Made by a program: the position numbers and the translations under genes. A model generated the notes under the pieces. The model was given only the letters and a program-made list of their open reading frames with translations, was not told the DNA's origin and did no database searches. From positions 1,581,812 through 1,645,811 of the forward strand of contig NZ_LFZW01000001.1 of assembly GCF_001183985.1 (NCBI RefSeq): DNA of 64,000 nucleotides. Reading direction: 5' to 3'. Source of the stretch: Peribacillus loiseleuriae (GTDB lineage: Bacteria > Bacillota > Bacilli > Bacillales > DSM-1321). This document shows, one piece after another, positions 1-8,199 of the stretch (position 1 is its first letter; the number at the start of each line of letters is the position of its first letter).

Positions 1-446
1 ATGCTTTCTATATTATATAGGAAAAGAAATATTGAGAAATAGTTGTGCAACATTCAATCATCTGTCTGCAATACCATTAGGTCAAACACTTCCTACTACG
101 CGAAAAAAACGGTTCTGATTTCCTGTTTAAAAGCGTATAAACTTATTGGATTTGTGTATTAAGTCCTAGTTATGATGCGATTGTAATTATTTCGTGGGTC
201 TTTAGAATCATTTCGAAAATAGCGCTCGCACAATCATTATTTAATTCAAATATTTCCAGGTTGTTTCTGAATAAAATCCAGTGTTTATTGTGGTAATGAA
301 AGGGTGTTTAGACTATAGTATAAGAGGGTAAAAGCTGACAGTGCTTTGTTTTCTATATCTGAGAAAAAGTTACTGATAAATTTAGTGAAAAAAGATAATT
401 GATGTCCACCGTTTCTATACATATAATATACGATGTCTCATCAGAA
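1..446. other. Gene-free AT-rich stretch at window start
   Basis: No reading frame here has a ribosome binding site or a recognisable product. In B. subtilis the gene before murB is murG, but no murG remnant is visible. The sequence is AT-rich and unstructured by eye up to the mini-element that follows. I see nothing else to annotate. Confidence 0.6.
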
Positions 447-873
447 TTTATCCCGCATTAACGGGCAGTCCCCCGACCTCAAGGCTTAGAGGAATTGAAG
501 AAGCGTAGTGGGAGATAACTACCTAATCTAGTTGCGGACCCTAGCCAGTCTGAGGTCATAAGCTGTAATATTCTGTGGCAAACTACGCCACGCCGCATTC
601 CATCTTATGCTTGTCGGACTATCACAGGACGTGAGCGATCTTAATAGACGTTCCTTATAGCAATCGCCTCGCTTTTTGAAGTAAATGCCCGATTGGTGAG
701 ATACAGTGAAACTTACCGAGAGTTACGCAGAGGTAAAGTGAGGCCAACAGGATGGTTGGTGGGTCACATAGATGAAGATGAGGCCGCGGCGTACTTAGGT
801 CTGTGACTCTAGAACGTGACTAACAATCAGTGGGGGGGGAAGAAAACCCTCACTGATTGAAGTTTCACTTTAT
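447..873 (+). mobile_element. PATE-like IS200/IS605-derived mini-element, copy A (with long insert)
   Basis: A TTTAT pentamer (447-451) precedes a left-end hairpin (CCCG, loop, CGGG; 452-465). The right end is a strong hairpin (AATCAGTG-GGG at 825-835 pairing with CCC-CACTGATT at 847-858) followed by GAAGTTTCACTTTAT ending at 873. The same two ends occur fused, with almost nothing between them, at 55461-55513, so the pair defines one element. Subterminal hairpins and a TTTAT-type pentamer at both ends are the hallmark of IS200/IS605-family elements moved by a Y1 transposase. No transposase is encoded here, so it would have to be mobilised in trans. About 350 nt of non-coding sequence fills the interior. 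Confidence 0.6.
475..824 (+). ncRNA. Candidate structured RNA inside mini-element A
   Basis: This stretch is more GC-rich than its surroundings and has no credible ORF. By eye on the + strand it forms several helices: GTGGC/GCCAC near 575-592, GCGAT/ATCGC around 634-667, ACTT-ACC paired with GGTAAAGT around 710-740, CCAAC/GTTGG around 743-758, and GTCACA/TGTGAC closing about 762-806. ORF-less IS200/IS605 relatives that keep only an omega-RNA (HEARO) are known, and the position between transposon ends suggests that class. The assignment and even the transcribed strand are inference, because I could not test a covariance model. Confidence 0.35.
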
Positions 874-954
874 AAAGAAGCGATCGGATAATTCAAAACG
901 AACCGTTCAAACGATATAGCATACAATGAAAAAAACTTGATATGAAGGAGGACT

Positions 955-1866
955 ATGATGAAAGAAGTAATAGAGAAATTAAAACAAATGGAAGTAGGTA
1001 AGGTACGTGAAAATGAGCCACTTGCAAACCATACCACAATGAAAGTTGGCGGTCCTGCAGATATTTTTATTGAGCCATCGTCCCTTGAAAATCTAGAAAA
1101 AACGATGGAAATCATAAAGGAAAATAACATCGAGTGGCGAGCAATTGGGCGTGGATCAAATTTGCTTGTCTCGGATCAGGGCATAAAAGGTGCTGTTATT
1201 AAATTAGGTAAAGGATTAGATTCCTTAAAAATAGAAGGTACTGATATCACAGTAGGGGCAGGATTCTCGCTTGTAAGTCTGTCTGTCCAAATTAGTAGAA
1301 AAGGGCTTTCTGGATTGGAATTTGCGAGTGGAATACCTGGTTCAGTAGGTGGTGCTGTGTATATGAACGCTGGTGCCCATGGCTCAGATATTTCTAAAGT
1401 ATTAAAAAAAGCATATATTCTTTTTGATGATGGAACACTACAATGGTTATCAGCAGAAGAAATGGAATTCTCCTATCGAACGTCAACCCTTCAAAAAAAG
1501 CGGCCAGGCATTGTTTTAGCTGCTGTTTTTCAATTAAAGACAGGAAACCGGGAGGAAATTGTTTCTGCAATGCAGAACAATAAAAATTATAGAAAAGAAA
1601 CTCAGCCATATGATAAGCCGTGTGCAGGAAGTATATTCCGAAATCCCCTGCCTCAATATGCTGGCCAGCTTGTTCAGGACGCTGGATTAAAAGGGCATGT
1701 AATCGGTGGAGCAAAAATTTCTGAAATGCACGGGAATTTTATTGTCAATACAGGCGAGGGCAGTGCAGAAGATGTGTTAGCTCTAATCCAACATGTAAAA
1801 AATACTGTATACGAAATATTTGGAGTTAAGCTTGAAACAGAAGTTGAAATAATTGGAAGAAAGTAA
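955..1866 (+). CDS. murB: UDP-N-acetylenolpyruvoylglucosamine reductase
   Basis: MurB reduces the enolpyruvyl group of UDP-GlcNAc-enolpyruvate with NADPH and FAD, giving UDP-MurNAc for peptidoglycan synthesis in the cytoplasm. The 303-residue length is normal for the family. Visible signatures are the FAD-binding GRGSNLL (about 65-71), the [18 protein letters not shown] block (about 126-143), Tyr-Arg at 174-175, the catalytic Ser226 in AGSIFRNP and the C-terminal Glu296 in the EV motif. AAGGAGG at 943-949 supports the start at 955; a second ATG follows immediately. It heads the division cluster as in B. subtilis, but its usual upstream neighbour murG is not in the window. Confidence 0.96.
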   Translation: MMKEVIEKLKQMEVGKVRENEPLANHTTMKVGGPADIFIEPSSLENLEKTMEIIKENNIEWRAIGRGSNLLVSDQGIKGAVIKLGKGLDSLKIEGTDITVGAGFSLVSLSVQISRKGLSGLEFASGIPGSVGGAVYMNAGAHGSDISKVLKKAYILFDDGTLQWLSAEEMEFSYRTSTLQKKRPGIVLAAVFQLKTGNREEIVSAMQNNKNYRKETQPYDKPCAGSIFRNPLPQYAGQLVQDAGLKGHVIGGAKISEMHGNFIVNTGEGSAEDVLALIQHVKNTVYEIFGVKLETEVEIIGRK

Positions 1867-2014
1867 CTTTTGTAATACGAACCATGCTTAATCGTGTGCT
1901 ATAAAGATATCCTGAAATAATCTCATTAGCATTATTATGAGATCTTGTTCATGCCGTTTGCAAGCGGGCGGATTACAAGCATTGTCCATTTGTTTTCAGG
2001 AAGAGGTGAGGGGG

Positions 2015-2815
2015 ATGGAAAAAGGAAAAATTGTTTCCATTGAAGATCGTATCCCAAAATTAAAGAAGCTTAGAAAAAGAAAAGCGAATAGAAGGTTGAT
2101 TCTATTGCTATCATTCTTTTTTATTCTAATTGCTTGTGTGCTGTATTTTCTTTCTCCACTTAGCCATATTAAAGAAATTAAGGTAATGGGGAATCAGTAT
2201 TTATCATCTGATCAAATTATTACGTTAAGTGGATTAACAAATGACACGAACATCTGGAAAGTTAACAAAAGTGAAATGATAAAAAAAATGATAGAAAGTC
2301 AAAAGGAAATTGAATCGGTTACCATTTCAACACAATTTCCAAATTCAGTGTTGATCACGGTAACTGAATTTGAAAGAATCGCCTATCTTTCAAAAAATAA
2401 TCGATTTTATCCAATCATGGAAAACGGCAAAATCCTGACAGAACTTGAAAGCGGAGAAATTCCAGTTTTCGCCCCTGTGCTTATTGATTTTACTGAAGGT
2501 GATACACTAAACCAATTATTGGATGAATTGAAAGTATTACCTGAAGAGATTCGTAACTCAATTTCTGAAATTCGTAAGGAACCTACCAAAACGGACGCCT
2601 ATCATATAACGATGTTTATGAATGACGGGTTTGAAGTGAGTGCGACTAGCAGAACTTTATCCAAAAAGATGATCCATTACCCTTCTATTGTTGCTCAATT
2701 AGATCCAAATGTAAAAGGGGTCATTAATCTTGAGGTGGGCTCTTTCTTTAAAGCTTATGATACCCCTAATCTAACGGAAGAGATTAATGGGGTTGATCAA
2801 GATGAAAATCATTAA
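2015..2815 (+). CDS. divIB: Cell division protein DivIB (FtsQ family)
   Basis: DivIB is a bitopic divisome protein that stabilises FtsL and DivIC and links septal wall synthesis to the division ring. The 266-residue product has a basic cytoplasmic N-terminus (KLKKLRKRKANRR), one membrane segment (about residues 29-50), a POTRA-like region beginning near IKEIKVMGNQYLS, and an extracellular beta domain ending in a short acidic tail. The frame is open from 1937, but GAGGTGAGGGGG just upstream of 2015 and family similarity (MEKGKIVSIEDRIPKLK) favour this ATG. About 148 bp with a small palindrome separate it from murB. The downstream DUF881 gene overlaps its last codons. Confidence 0.92.
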   Translation: MEKGKIVSIEDRIPKLKKLRKRKANRRLILLLSFFFILIACVLYFLSPLSHIKEIKVMGNQYLSSDQIITLSGLTNDTNIWKVNKSEMIKKMIESQKEIESVTISTQFPNSVLITVTEFERIAYLSKNNRFYPIMENGKILTELESGEIPVFAPVLIDFTEGDTLNQLLDELKVLPEEIRNSISEIRKEPTKTDAYHITMFMNDGFEVSATSRTLSKKMIHYPSIVAQLDPNVKGVINLEVGSFFKAYDTPNLTEEINGVDQDENH

Positions 2816-3500
2816 AGGGAGAAAAGTCATTCTTTCCATTGTGAGTCTTGTCCTTGGGTTTATGGTTGCTTTTTCCTATAATCTAACAAAGCAAAAACAG
2901 AGGGAAGTAAACCTCGTTAATCAAACGTGGGATCGAGAATACGAGCTTAGAGAACAGCTAATCAAACAAGAGAAAGTAAACAGGAAACTCAGTCAGGAAT
3001 TACGGAAAAAGCAGGCACAAGTAACAGATATTGAAAAAGACCTTTCACAAGAAAAGGAATCCTCGTTTAAGCTTGCAAAAGAAGCTAAGCAATACCGGAT
3101 GTTTCTAGGGAAGATTAAAGTAAAGGGACCAGGACTTACCGTGACTCTTGCGGATGGTACGGCTGGAAAAGTAGATGATAATATAAATGATTACCTCGTT
3201 CATGAACAGCATGTTTTTAAGGTCATTAATGAATTGTACATATCAGGTGCAGCGGCGGTGGCTGTTAACGGGCAGAGATTGAATCATGATTCGTATATTG
3301 TTTGCAATGGTCCTGTAATTACTGTGGACGGACAGCAGTATCCAGCACCATTTGTAATCACTGCAATTGGGGATGCTAACGTATTGGAGGCTTCACTTAA
3401 CTTAGCTGGTGGAGTCAAAGATCAATTAGTGAATGAAAATATCATATTCACGATATTGAAGCAAAATGAAGTGGAAATGGAACCGGTATATAATAGCTAA
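2802..3500 (+). CDS. ylxW: DUF881 membrane-anchored protein (YlxW-like)
   Basis: This DUF881 family protein has no established biochemical function. It has one N-terminal membrane anchor (about residues 8-25), then a charged coiled coil (about 30-95, rich in K, E and Q), then the conserved DUF881 fold containing GPGLTVTLADG and the AAAVAVNGQRL motif. In Bacillus these genes sit between divIB and sbp/ftsA and are co-expressed with division genes, so a role near the divisome is only inferred. The start could be 2787 or 2802; I prefer 2802 because the anchor then begins MKIIKGRK. It overlaps the end of divIB by 14 bp. Confidence 0.85.
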   Translation: MKIIKGRKVILSIVSLVLGFMVAFSYNLTKQKQREVNLVNQTWDREYELREQLIKQEKVNRKLSQELRKKQAQVTDIEKDLSQEKESSFKLAKEAKQYRMFLGKIKVKGPGLTVTLADGTAGKVDDNINDYLVHEQHVFKVINELYISGAAAVAVNGQRLNHDSYIVCNGPVITVDGQQYPAPFVITAIGDANVLEASLNLAGGVKDQLVNENIIFTILKQNEVEMEPVYNS

Positions 3501-3537
3501 GAAAATTCACCGTACCAAAGAAAGCTTGGTGACACTT

Positions 3538-4251
3538 TTGAAAAAAAGGAATAAAATCTCCTTTACTTTAATTGCGGTGGTAGTTGGATTTATGGTAGCC
3601 TTCCAATTTAAAACGTTTAAAGAGCCATCCGTCAAACAGGTAAGGGATACACGTGATTCCTACGAGCTTAGAAGCGGTATACTAAAGGAGCAGAAAGTCC
3701 AAACTGAATTGGTTCAGGAAATAAGTAAATTAGAAGAGAAGCTTGCCCAATACGATACAACTAGAAGCCAGAGTAAGGAGCAAATTCTAAGTGAGACGTT
3801 GGAAGAGCTCAAAAGCGAAGCAGGAATGACTGAGGTAAGTGGAAAAGGGATTATTTTAACCATCAAACCAATTGAGGGAAATATTCTATTAGGTGAGAAC
3901 ATTTTGAATGTTTCACCTGATCTTTTAAAACGGATGCTAAATGAGTTATTCCTATATGATGCAAAAGAGATTTCGATAAATGGGCAGAGAATTATTACTA
4001 CATCTGTTATTCGAGATATTAATGGTCAAACAAAGATTGATGGCAAAAGTGTATCAAGGGATTCGATTGAAGTAAGGATACTTGCTGAAGACGCCAAGAA
4101 ACTTAAAGAAAGGATTCAGGTTTCACCTTCAATCGATAATTTTTATGTGGATAATTATGAGGTTACTATTTCTAACCCATTGGACATAGTAACGCTACCT
4201 CCTTATCAAAACTCATTAAATATTCAATATATGGAACCCGTTGATGAATAG
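3538..4251 (+). CDS. ylxX: Second DUF881 membrane-anchored protein (YlxX-like)
   Basis: This is a paralogue of the preceding gene. It has one N-terminal membrane segment (KISFTLIAVVVGFMVAFQF), a coiled coil (about residues 50-85) and a DUF881 core with GKGIILTI and KEISINGQRI. Its function is unknown. The frame is open back to an ATG at 3466 inside ylxW, but no ribosome site precedes that ATG. GGTGA at 3528-3532 supports a TTG start at 3538, which places the membrane segment right after a short basic head as in relatives. The start is therefore uncertain; the family call is firm. It is followed at 15 bp by sbp. Confidence 0.82.
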   Translation: MKKRNKISFTLIAVVVGFMVAFQFKTFKEPSVKQVRDTRDSYELRSGILKEQKVQTELVQEISKLEEKLAQYDTTRSQSKEQILSETLEELKSEAGMTEVSGKGIILTIKPIEGNILLGENILNVSPDLLKRMLNELFLYDAKEISINGQRIITTSVIRDINGQTKIDGKSVSRDSIEVRILAEDAKKLKERIQVSPSIDNFYVDNYEVTISNPLDIVTLPPYQNSLNIQYMEPVDE

Positions 4252-4265
4252 GAGGACAAATAACT

Positions 4266-4628
4266 ATGTGGCTTCCTATTTTTGGCCTTTTAGTAGGCAT
4301 CACTTTAGGCCTTTTAACAGATATCAAAATTTCTGCTGAATATGCGAATTATTTATCAATCGCGATTCTTGCAGCATTAGATACTTTAGTGGGTGGCATT
4401 AGGGCACATTTACAAAATATCTACGATGAAATAGTTTTTGTATCTGGCTTTTTCTTTAATATCATCTTGGCTGCAAGTTTAGCTTTTCTAGGCGTACATC
4501 TTGGTGTAGACTTATATTTAGCTGCAGTTTTTGCATTTGGTGTAAGATTGTTTCAAAATATAGCAGTTATACGACGCGTAATTTTAACAAAATGGTCCCT
4601 TTATAAAGAAAAAACAGAAAAAAATTAG
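4266..4628 (+). CDS. sbp: Small basic membrane protein Sbp (DUF1290)
   Basis: Sbp is a 120-residue integral membrane protein of the DUF1290 family, found just upstream of ftsA in many Firmicutes. Its biochemical role is not established. Three to four hydrophobic segments are visible (about residues 2-20, 28-45, 55-78 and 80-100), with a basic C-terminal tail (RRVILTKWSLYKEKTEKN). The start has a good site, AGGAGG at 4250-4255. It ends the run that starts at divIB and is separated from ftsA by about 260 bp carrying a promoter region. Confidence 0.9.
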   Translation: MWLPIFGLLVGITLGLLTDIKISAEYANYLSIAILAALDTLVGGIRAHLQNIYDEIVFVSGFFFNIILAASLAFLGVHLGVDLYLAAVFAFGVRLFQNIAVIRRVILTKWSLYKEKTEKN

Positions 4629-4640
4629 TGTGTTTTTAAA

Positions 4641-4665
4641 GGGAATGTGGTATGCATGACGAATA
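4641..4665 (+). promoter_or_regulatory. Possible SigH-type promoter upstream of ftsA
   Basis: AGGGAAT at 4641-4647 and CGAAT at 4661-4665, 13 nt apart, resemble the SigH pattern AGGAATT and GAAT. B. subtilis ftsAZ has a SigH promoter that raises FtsZ at sporulation onset, so the position fits. The match is short and could be chance. A weak hairpin (CTACCCAAAG at 4761-4770 with CTTTGGTAG at 4782-4790) also lies in this gap. Confidence 0.3.
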
Positions 4666-4890
4666 TTGTTAAGAAGTGTATCGTTTATGAAACAGATGAC
4701 ATTACATGTGATATTCTAATTTGTTTAACACGTGTACGACTCTGCTTTGAAAAATAGACCCTACCCAAAGAGAAAACGATTCTTTGGTAGTTATATCACT
4801 ACAATATGGTTATGAAAGATAGAAAGAACATTCGTATTGCCTATTGTTGTTTTTTAGAAAGATGTTAAAACTTGAAGGAGGTGCCATGGA

Positions 4891-6183
4891 ATGAACAGCA
4901 ATGAAATTTACGTAAGTCTCGACATCGGTACATCCAGTGTTAAAGTAATCATTGGTGAAATGGTTAATGATACGTTAAACATAATCGGTGTAGGAAATGT
5001 GAAATCAGAGGGATTAAAAAAAGGATCGATTGTTGATATAGATGAAACGGTTCAATCTATTCAGCGGGCCGTTGAACAGGCAGAACGAATGATTGGAATG
5101 GAAATCAATAAGGTCATAGTCGGTATAAGCGGCAATCATGTAATGTTACAACCTTGCCATGGCGTTGTCGCAGTTTCAAGTGATAATAAGGAGATAACCA
5201 TTCAGGATGTTGTGAGGGTTAGAGAGGCAGCCGAATTGATTACGATTCCTTCTGACAGGGAGATTATTGATATTATCCCTGTCCATTATAAAGTGGACGA
5301 GCTTGATGAAATCAGCGATCCAAGAGGTATGATTGGTGTTCGTTTGGAGATGAGAGGGATATTAATCACGGGTTTGCGCACGATTTTACATAATTCATTA
5401 AGGTGTGTAGAAAGAGCAGGTTTGGAAATTACAGACATTGCGCTACAACCGCTCGTGGCCGGCTCTCTTGTGCTATCAAAAGATGAAAAAGAACTCGGTG
5501 TTGCGCTTCTCGATATCGGTGGTGGTTCAACAACACTAGCAGTTTTCGATCAAGGGCATTTGAAACACACATCTGTGATACCAATTGGCGGAGAGACGAT
5601 TACTAAAGACCTTTCTATCGTATTACGTACGACAACAGATGATGCTGAGAAAATCAAAATTAAACATGGGCATGCCTTTTATGATGATGCATCAGAAGAA
5701 GATGTGTTCAATATCCCTATAATCGGTAGTGATCAGCAACAACCTTGCAATCAGTTGATGTTGTCTGACATAATTGAGGCAAGGATGACAGAAATATTTG
5801 AACTTGTTCAAAACGAATTAAATAGAATAGGCGAGAATGATCTCGCAGGAGGATTTGTATTGACCGGTGGCGTTGTAAAGATGCCAGGAGTATTAGAACT
5901 TGCTCAATATACTTTCCAAAACCGAGTGAGGACAGCTGAACCGAATTATATAGGTGTTCGAGAACCTCAATATACGACAGCTGTTGGATTAATTAAACAT
6001 GCTTGTAAAAAGGCAAGAATACAAAAAAATAATAAAGCGCCTGTAGCTGCAGGTTCAGCTTACGAAAATCGAGAACAGAGTCCCCAAAAGCAGCAGCCTC
6101 AACCGAAAGAACGAGTGGAGAAGCCTCGGGCGGAAAAAGGTGAATCTAAATTCAAAAAGATCCTTGGTTACTTTTTTGAATAA
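4891..6183 (+). CDS. ftsA: Cell division protein FtsA
   Basis: FtsA is an actin-fold ATPase that tethers FtsZ filaments to the membrane and recruits later divisome proteins. The 430-residue product shows the phosphate-binding motif [11 protein letters not shown] near the N-terminus, a second one in [13 protein letters not shown], and [12 protein letters not shown] for the adenosine motif. After a Q/P/K-rich linker (about 365-410) comes a C-terminal amphipathic helix ([13 protein letters not shown]) that serves as membrane anchor. GGAGGTG lies 8 bases before the ATG. ftsZ follows at 41 bp. Confidence 0.97.
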   Translation: MNSNEIYVSLDIGTSSVKVIIGEMVNDTLNIIGVGNVKSEGLKKGSIVDIDETVQSIQRAVEQAERMIGMEINKVIVGISGNHVMLQPCHGVVAVSSDNKEITIQDVVRVREAAELITIPSDREIIDIIPVHYKVDELDEISDPRGMIGVRLEMRGILITGLRTILHNSLRCVERAGLEITDIALQPLVAGSLVLSKDEKELGVALLDIGGGSTTLAVFDQGHLKHTSVIPIGGETITKDLSIVLRTTTDDAEKIKIKHGHAFYDDASEEDVFNIPIIGSDQQQPCNQLMLSDIIEARMTEIFELVQNELNRIGENDLAGGFVLTGGVVKMPGVLELAQYTFQNRVRTAEPNYIGVREPQYTTAVGLIKHACKKARIQKNNKAPVAAGSAYENREQSPQKQQPQPKERVEKPRAEKGESKFKKILGYFFE

Positions 6184-6224
6184 GAAGGAAATTATTGGAA
6201 TATCGTCAAATTAGGAGGATTATC

Positions 6225-7385
6225 ATGTTGGAGTTTGATTCTAATCTAGAAACATTAGCTACTATAAAAGTCATCGGTGTAGGCGGGGGCGGTAACAACG
6301 CCGTAAACCGTATGATTGAGCACGGGGTTCAAGGGGTAGAGTTTATTTCTGTTAACACAGATGCTCAAGCTCTAAATCTATCAAAAGCAGAAATCAAAAT
6401 GCAAATCGGAGGTAAACTTACTCGTGGATTAGGTGCTGGTGCAAATCCAGAAGTGGGGAAAAAAGCGGCTGAAGAAAGCAAGGAACAAATTGAAGAAGCG
6501 TTAAAAGGCGCAGATATGGTATTTGTAACGGCTGGAATGGGTGGAGGAACGGGCACTGGAGCAGCTCCTGTTATCGCTCAAATTGCAAAGGACTTAGGAG
6601 CGCTGACTGTAGGTGTTGTTACGCGACCGTTCACATTTGAAGGACGTAAACGTTCAACACAGGCTCAGGGCGGTATTGGTGCAATGAAGGAATCAGTCGA
6701 TACGTTAATTGTCATCCCAAATGATCGACTACTTGAAATCGTTGATAAAAGTACGCCAATGCTCGAAGCATTCCGTGAAGCTGATAATGTCCTTAGGCAA
6801 GGTGTCCAAGGGATCTCTGATTTGATCGCTGTTCCTGGTTTAATTAACTTGGACTTTGCAGATGTAAAGACGATTATGTCTAATAAAGGTTCTGCGCTCA
6901 TGGGAATAGGTATTTCTTCTGGTGAAAACCGTGCGACTGAAGCTGCAAAAAAAGCCATCTCAAGTCCACTTCTTGAAACATCTATTGATGGTGCTCAAGG
7001 GGTCTTAATGAACATTACTGGGGGAACGAACTTAAGTTTATTTGAAGTTCAAGAGGCAGCTGACATTGTTGCAAGTGCTTCTGATCAAGAGGTAAATATG
7101 ATTTTCGGTTCTGTTATTAACGAAAACTTTAAAGATGAAATTGTTGTAACAGTGATTGCTACAGGGTTTAATGATGCTGAAGAGATTAAATCTGTATCGA
7201 CAAGACCTTCATTTGGACAAGCACGACCTTCATCACCAACTTCAACTTCTGGAGTTAAGCGTGAAGTGAAAAGGGAAGAACATGTCGAACAGCAACAACA
7301 ACAACAGCCTGTTCGTAATTCTAATCAAGCAGAAGAAGCATTGGATATCCCAACTTTTCTACGTAACCGGAACAAGCGTCGTTAA
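6225..7385 (+). CDS. ftsZ: Cell division GTPase FtsZ
   Basis: FtsZ is the tubulin homologue that polymerises at midcell into the Z-ring. Visible features are the N-terminal [13 protein letters not shown] loop (about 18-30), the tubulin signature [10 protein letters not shown] (about 106-115), the T7-loop region with NLDFADV, a Q-rich variable linker (about 325-370), and the conserved C-terminal peptide [13 protein letters not shown] that binds FtsA, SepF and EzrA. TAGGAGGAT at 6212-6219 selects the ATG at 6225 rather than the open frame from 6195. The product is 386 residues, normal length. Confidence 0.98.
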   Translation: MLEFDSNLETLATIKVIGVGGGGNNAVNRMIEHGVQGVEFISVNTDAQALNLSKAEIKMQIGGKLTRGLGAGANPEVGKKAAEESKEQIEEALKGADMVFVTAGMGGGTGTGAAPVIAQIAKDLGALTVGVVTRPFTFEGRKRSTQAQGGIGAMKESVDTLIVIPNDRLLEIVDKSTPMLEAFREADNVLRQGVQGISDLIAVPGLINLDFADVKTIMSNKGSALMGIGISSGENRATEAAKKAISSPLLETSIDGAQGVLMNITGGTNLSLFEVQEAADIVASASDQEVNMIFGSVINENFKDEIVVTVIATGFNDAEEIKSVSTRPSFGQARPSSPTSTSGVKREVKREEHVEQQQQQQPVRNSNQAEEALDIPTFLRNRNKRR

Positions 7386-7469
7386 TTTGTTGAGTTATAA
7401 AATTTAACAGATTAAAAGATTCATTCGACAAATTGGCATAAAATAAGTCTCATTTCCACAGTAGTAAGA

Positions 7470-7588
7470 GAGGATGCCCCATAAGGCTCTAACCTCACAC
7501 TCTATACTCAGTTTATGTGTTACATACACTTCATTTAAACTGTACATAGGTGTAAGGTCTAGCCTTTTGTAATGGGACATCCTTTTTT
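7470..7588 (+). terminator. Very long hairpin with T-run after ftsZ
   Basis: The arm beginning AGGATGCCCCAT (7471) pairs with the arm ending ATGGGACATCC (7582). Pairing continues inwards through AAGGCT/AGCCTT and a CCTCACAC/GGTGTAAGG helix. The centre also pairs (CAGTTTA/TAAACTG, then GTGT/ACAC), so about 110 nt fold into one imperfect rod followed by six T. It probably ends the ftsAZ transcript, but it is far longer than a usual terminator. Confidence 0.65.
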
Positions 7589-7615
7589 GCGTACTCACCG
7601 ATTCCTTTTGAAATT

Positions 7616-7784
7616 GGAAGTTTCACATTATCCCGGTTTAACAGGCTGTAATACCCTCGCCCCAATTTTTGTGAGAGAATCAAGAAAAAGTAGGTGGGGG
7701 ATAAACAGCCTGTAAATCCCCGATTGGTTCAACTAATCATCAGTGGGGAATGAAGAAACCCCACTAATGGAAGTTTCACTTTAT
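7616..7784 (+). mobile_element. PATE-like mini-element, copy B, behind an orphan right end
   Basis: GGAAGTTTCACATTAT (7616-7631) is a degenerate right end. It is followed at once by a left end, CCCGGTTTAACAGGCTGTAATACC (7632 on). The element then runs to its own right end, a CAGTGGGG/CCCCACT hairpin plus GGAAGTTTCACTTTAT ending at 7784. ACAGGCTGT (7641-7649) is perfectly complementary to ACAGCCTGT (7705-7713), giving an internal hairpin. The two ends back to back suggest one element inserted at the TTTAT-like end of another. No ORF is present. Confidence 0.55.
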
Positions 7785-7992
7785 TTGTGCCGCACTCCCC
7801 TTTATAGCAGTTAACGTTTTTCTTTGAAGGATAAAATATTCTAAGTGTTCCTTCCTAACCTCAACTAGTAAAGATCATCAGCAAAACAACTTCATTTTAT
7901 TTATTCTACAAAAAAGCAGAAAAACTCCTAAAATATCCAGTCATAATATGACACACTTTCTGATGCAAGGTACGATATACTTTTTGCTAATA

Positions 7993-8065
7993 GAAGGTGT
8001 GCAAGCTATTTGTAAGATGAAAAATAGGATTATGAATTTTTACAATAAAGATGTTTGCACCTTTC
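7993..8065. repeat. Inverted repeat upstream of spoIIGA
   Basis: GAAGGTG-T-GCAA (7993-8004) is complementary to TTGCACCTTTC (8055-8065). Inside it TTGTAA..AAAAAT (8010-8025) pairs with ATTTTTACAA (8036-8045). The whole forms a 70-nt imperfect hairpin without a T-run. It lies 77 bp upstream of the spoIIGA promoter candidate, so it may be an operator, a remnant element or part of an upstream transcript end. Function unknown. Confidence 0.5.
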
Positions 8066-8141
8066 TGGCAAGAATGTGTAAGTTTTTTTACAAATTCTCG
8101 TTCTAGCGCAACTTGGTGGTTAGAAAAGTACTATTCGCTAG

Positions 8142-8169
8142 TTTACACGGGATGCATGGATTTTATAAC
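8142..8169 (+). promoter_or_regulatory. SigA-like promoter of spoIIGA-sigE
   Basis: TTTACA (8142-8147) and TATAAC (8164-8169) are 16 nt apart and 31 nt upstream of the spoIIGA start. In B. subtilis this operon is driven by SigA with phosphorylated Spo0A from an unusually spaced promoter. Here the spacing is near canonical. No clean TGTCGAA Spo0A box was found, so Spo0A control is assumed from the family, not seen. Confidence 0.45.
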
Positions 8170-8199
8170 AATGCGCAATTCTAAAAGGGTGGTGAATAT

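Noticed and set aside
475..824. Group I intron or T-box interpretation of the insert
   Set aside because: GTTGCGGACCCTA near 530 looks a little like a group I core segment, but I found no matching downstream core pair, and no T-box core TGGTACCGCG is present.
7404..7598. Minus-strand ORF of 64 codons after ftsZ
   Set aside because: It lies entirely within the long palindrome, so the open frame is explained by the repeat.
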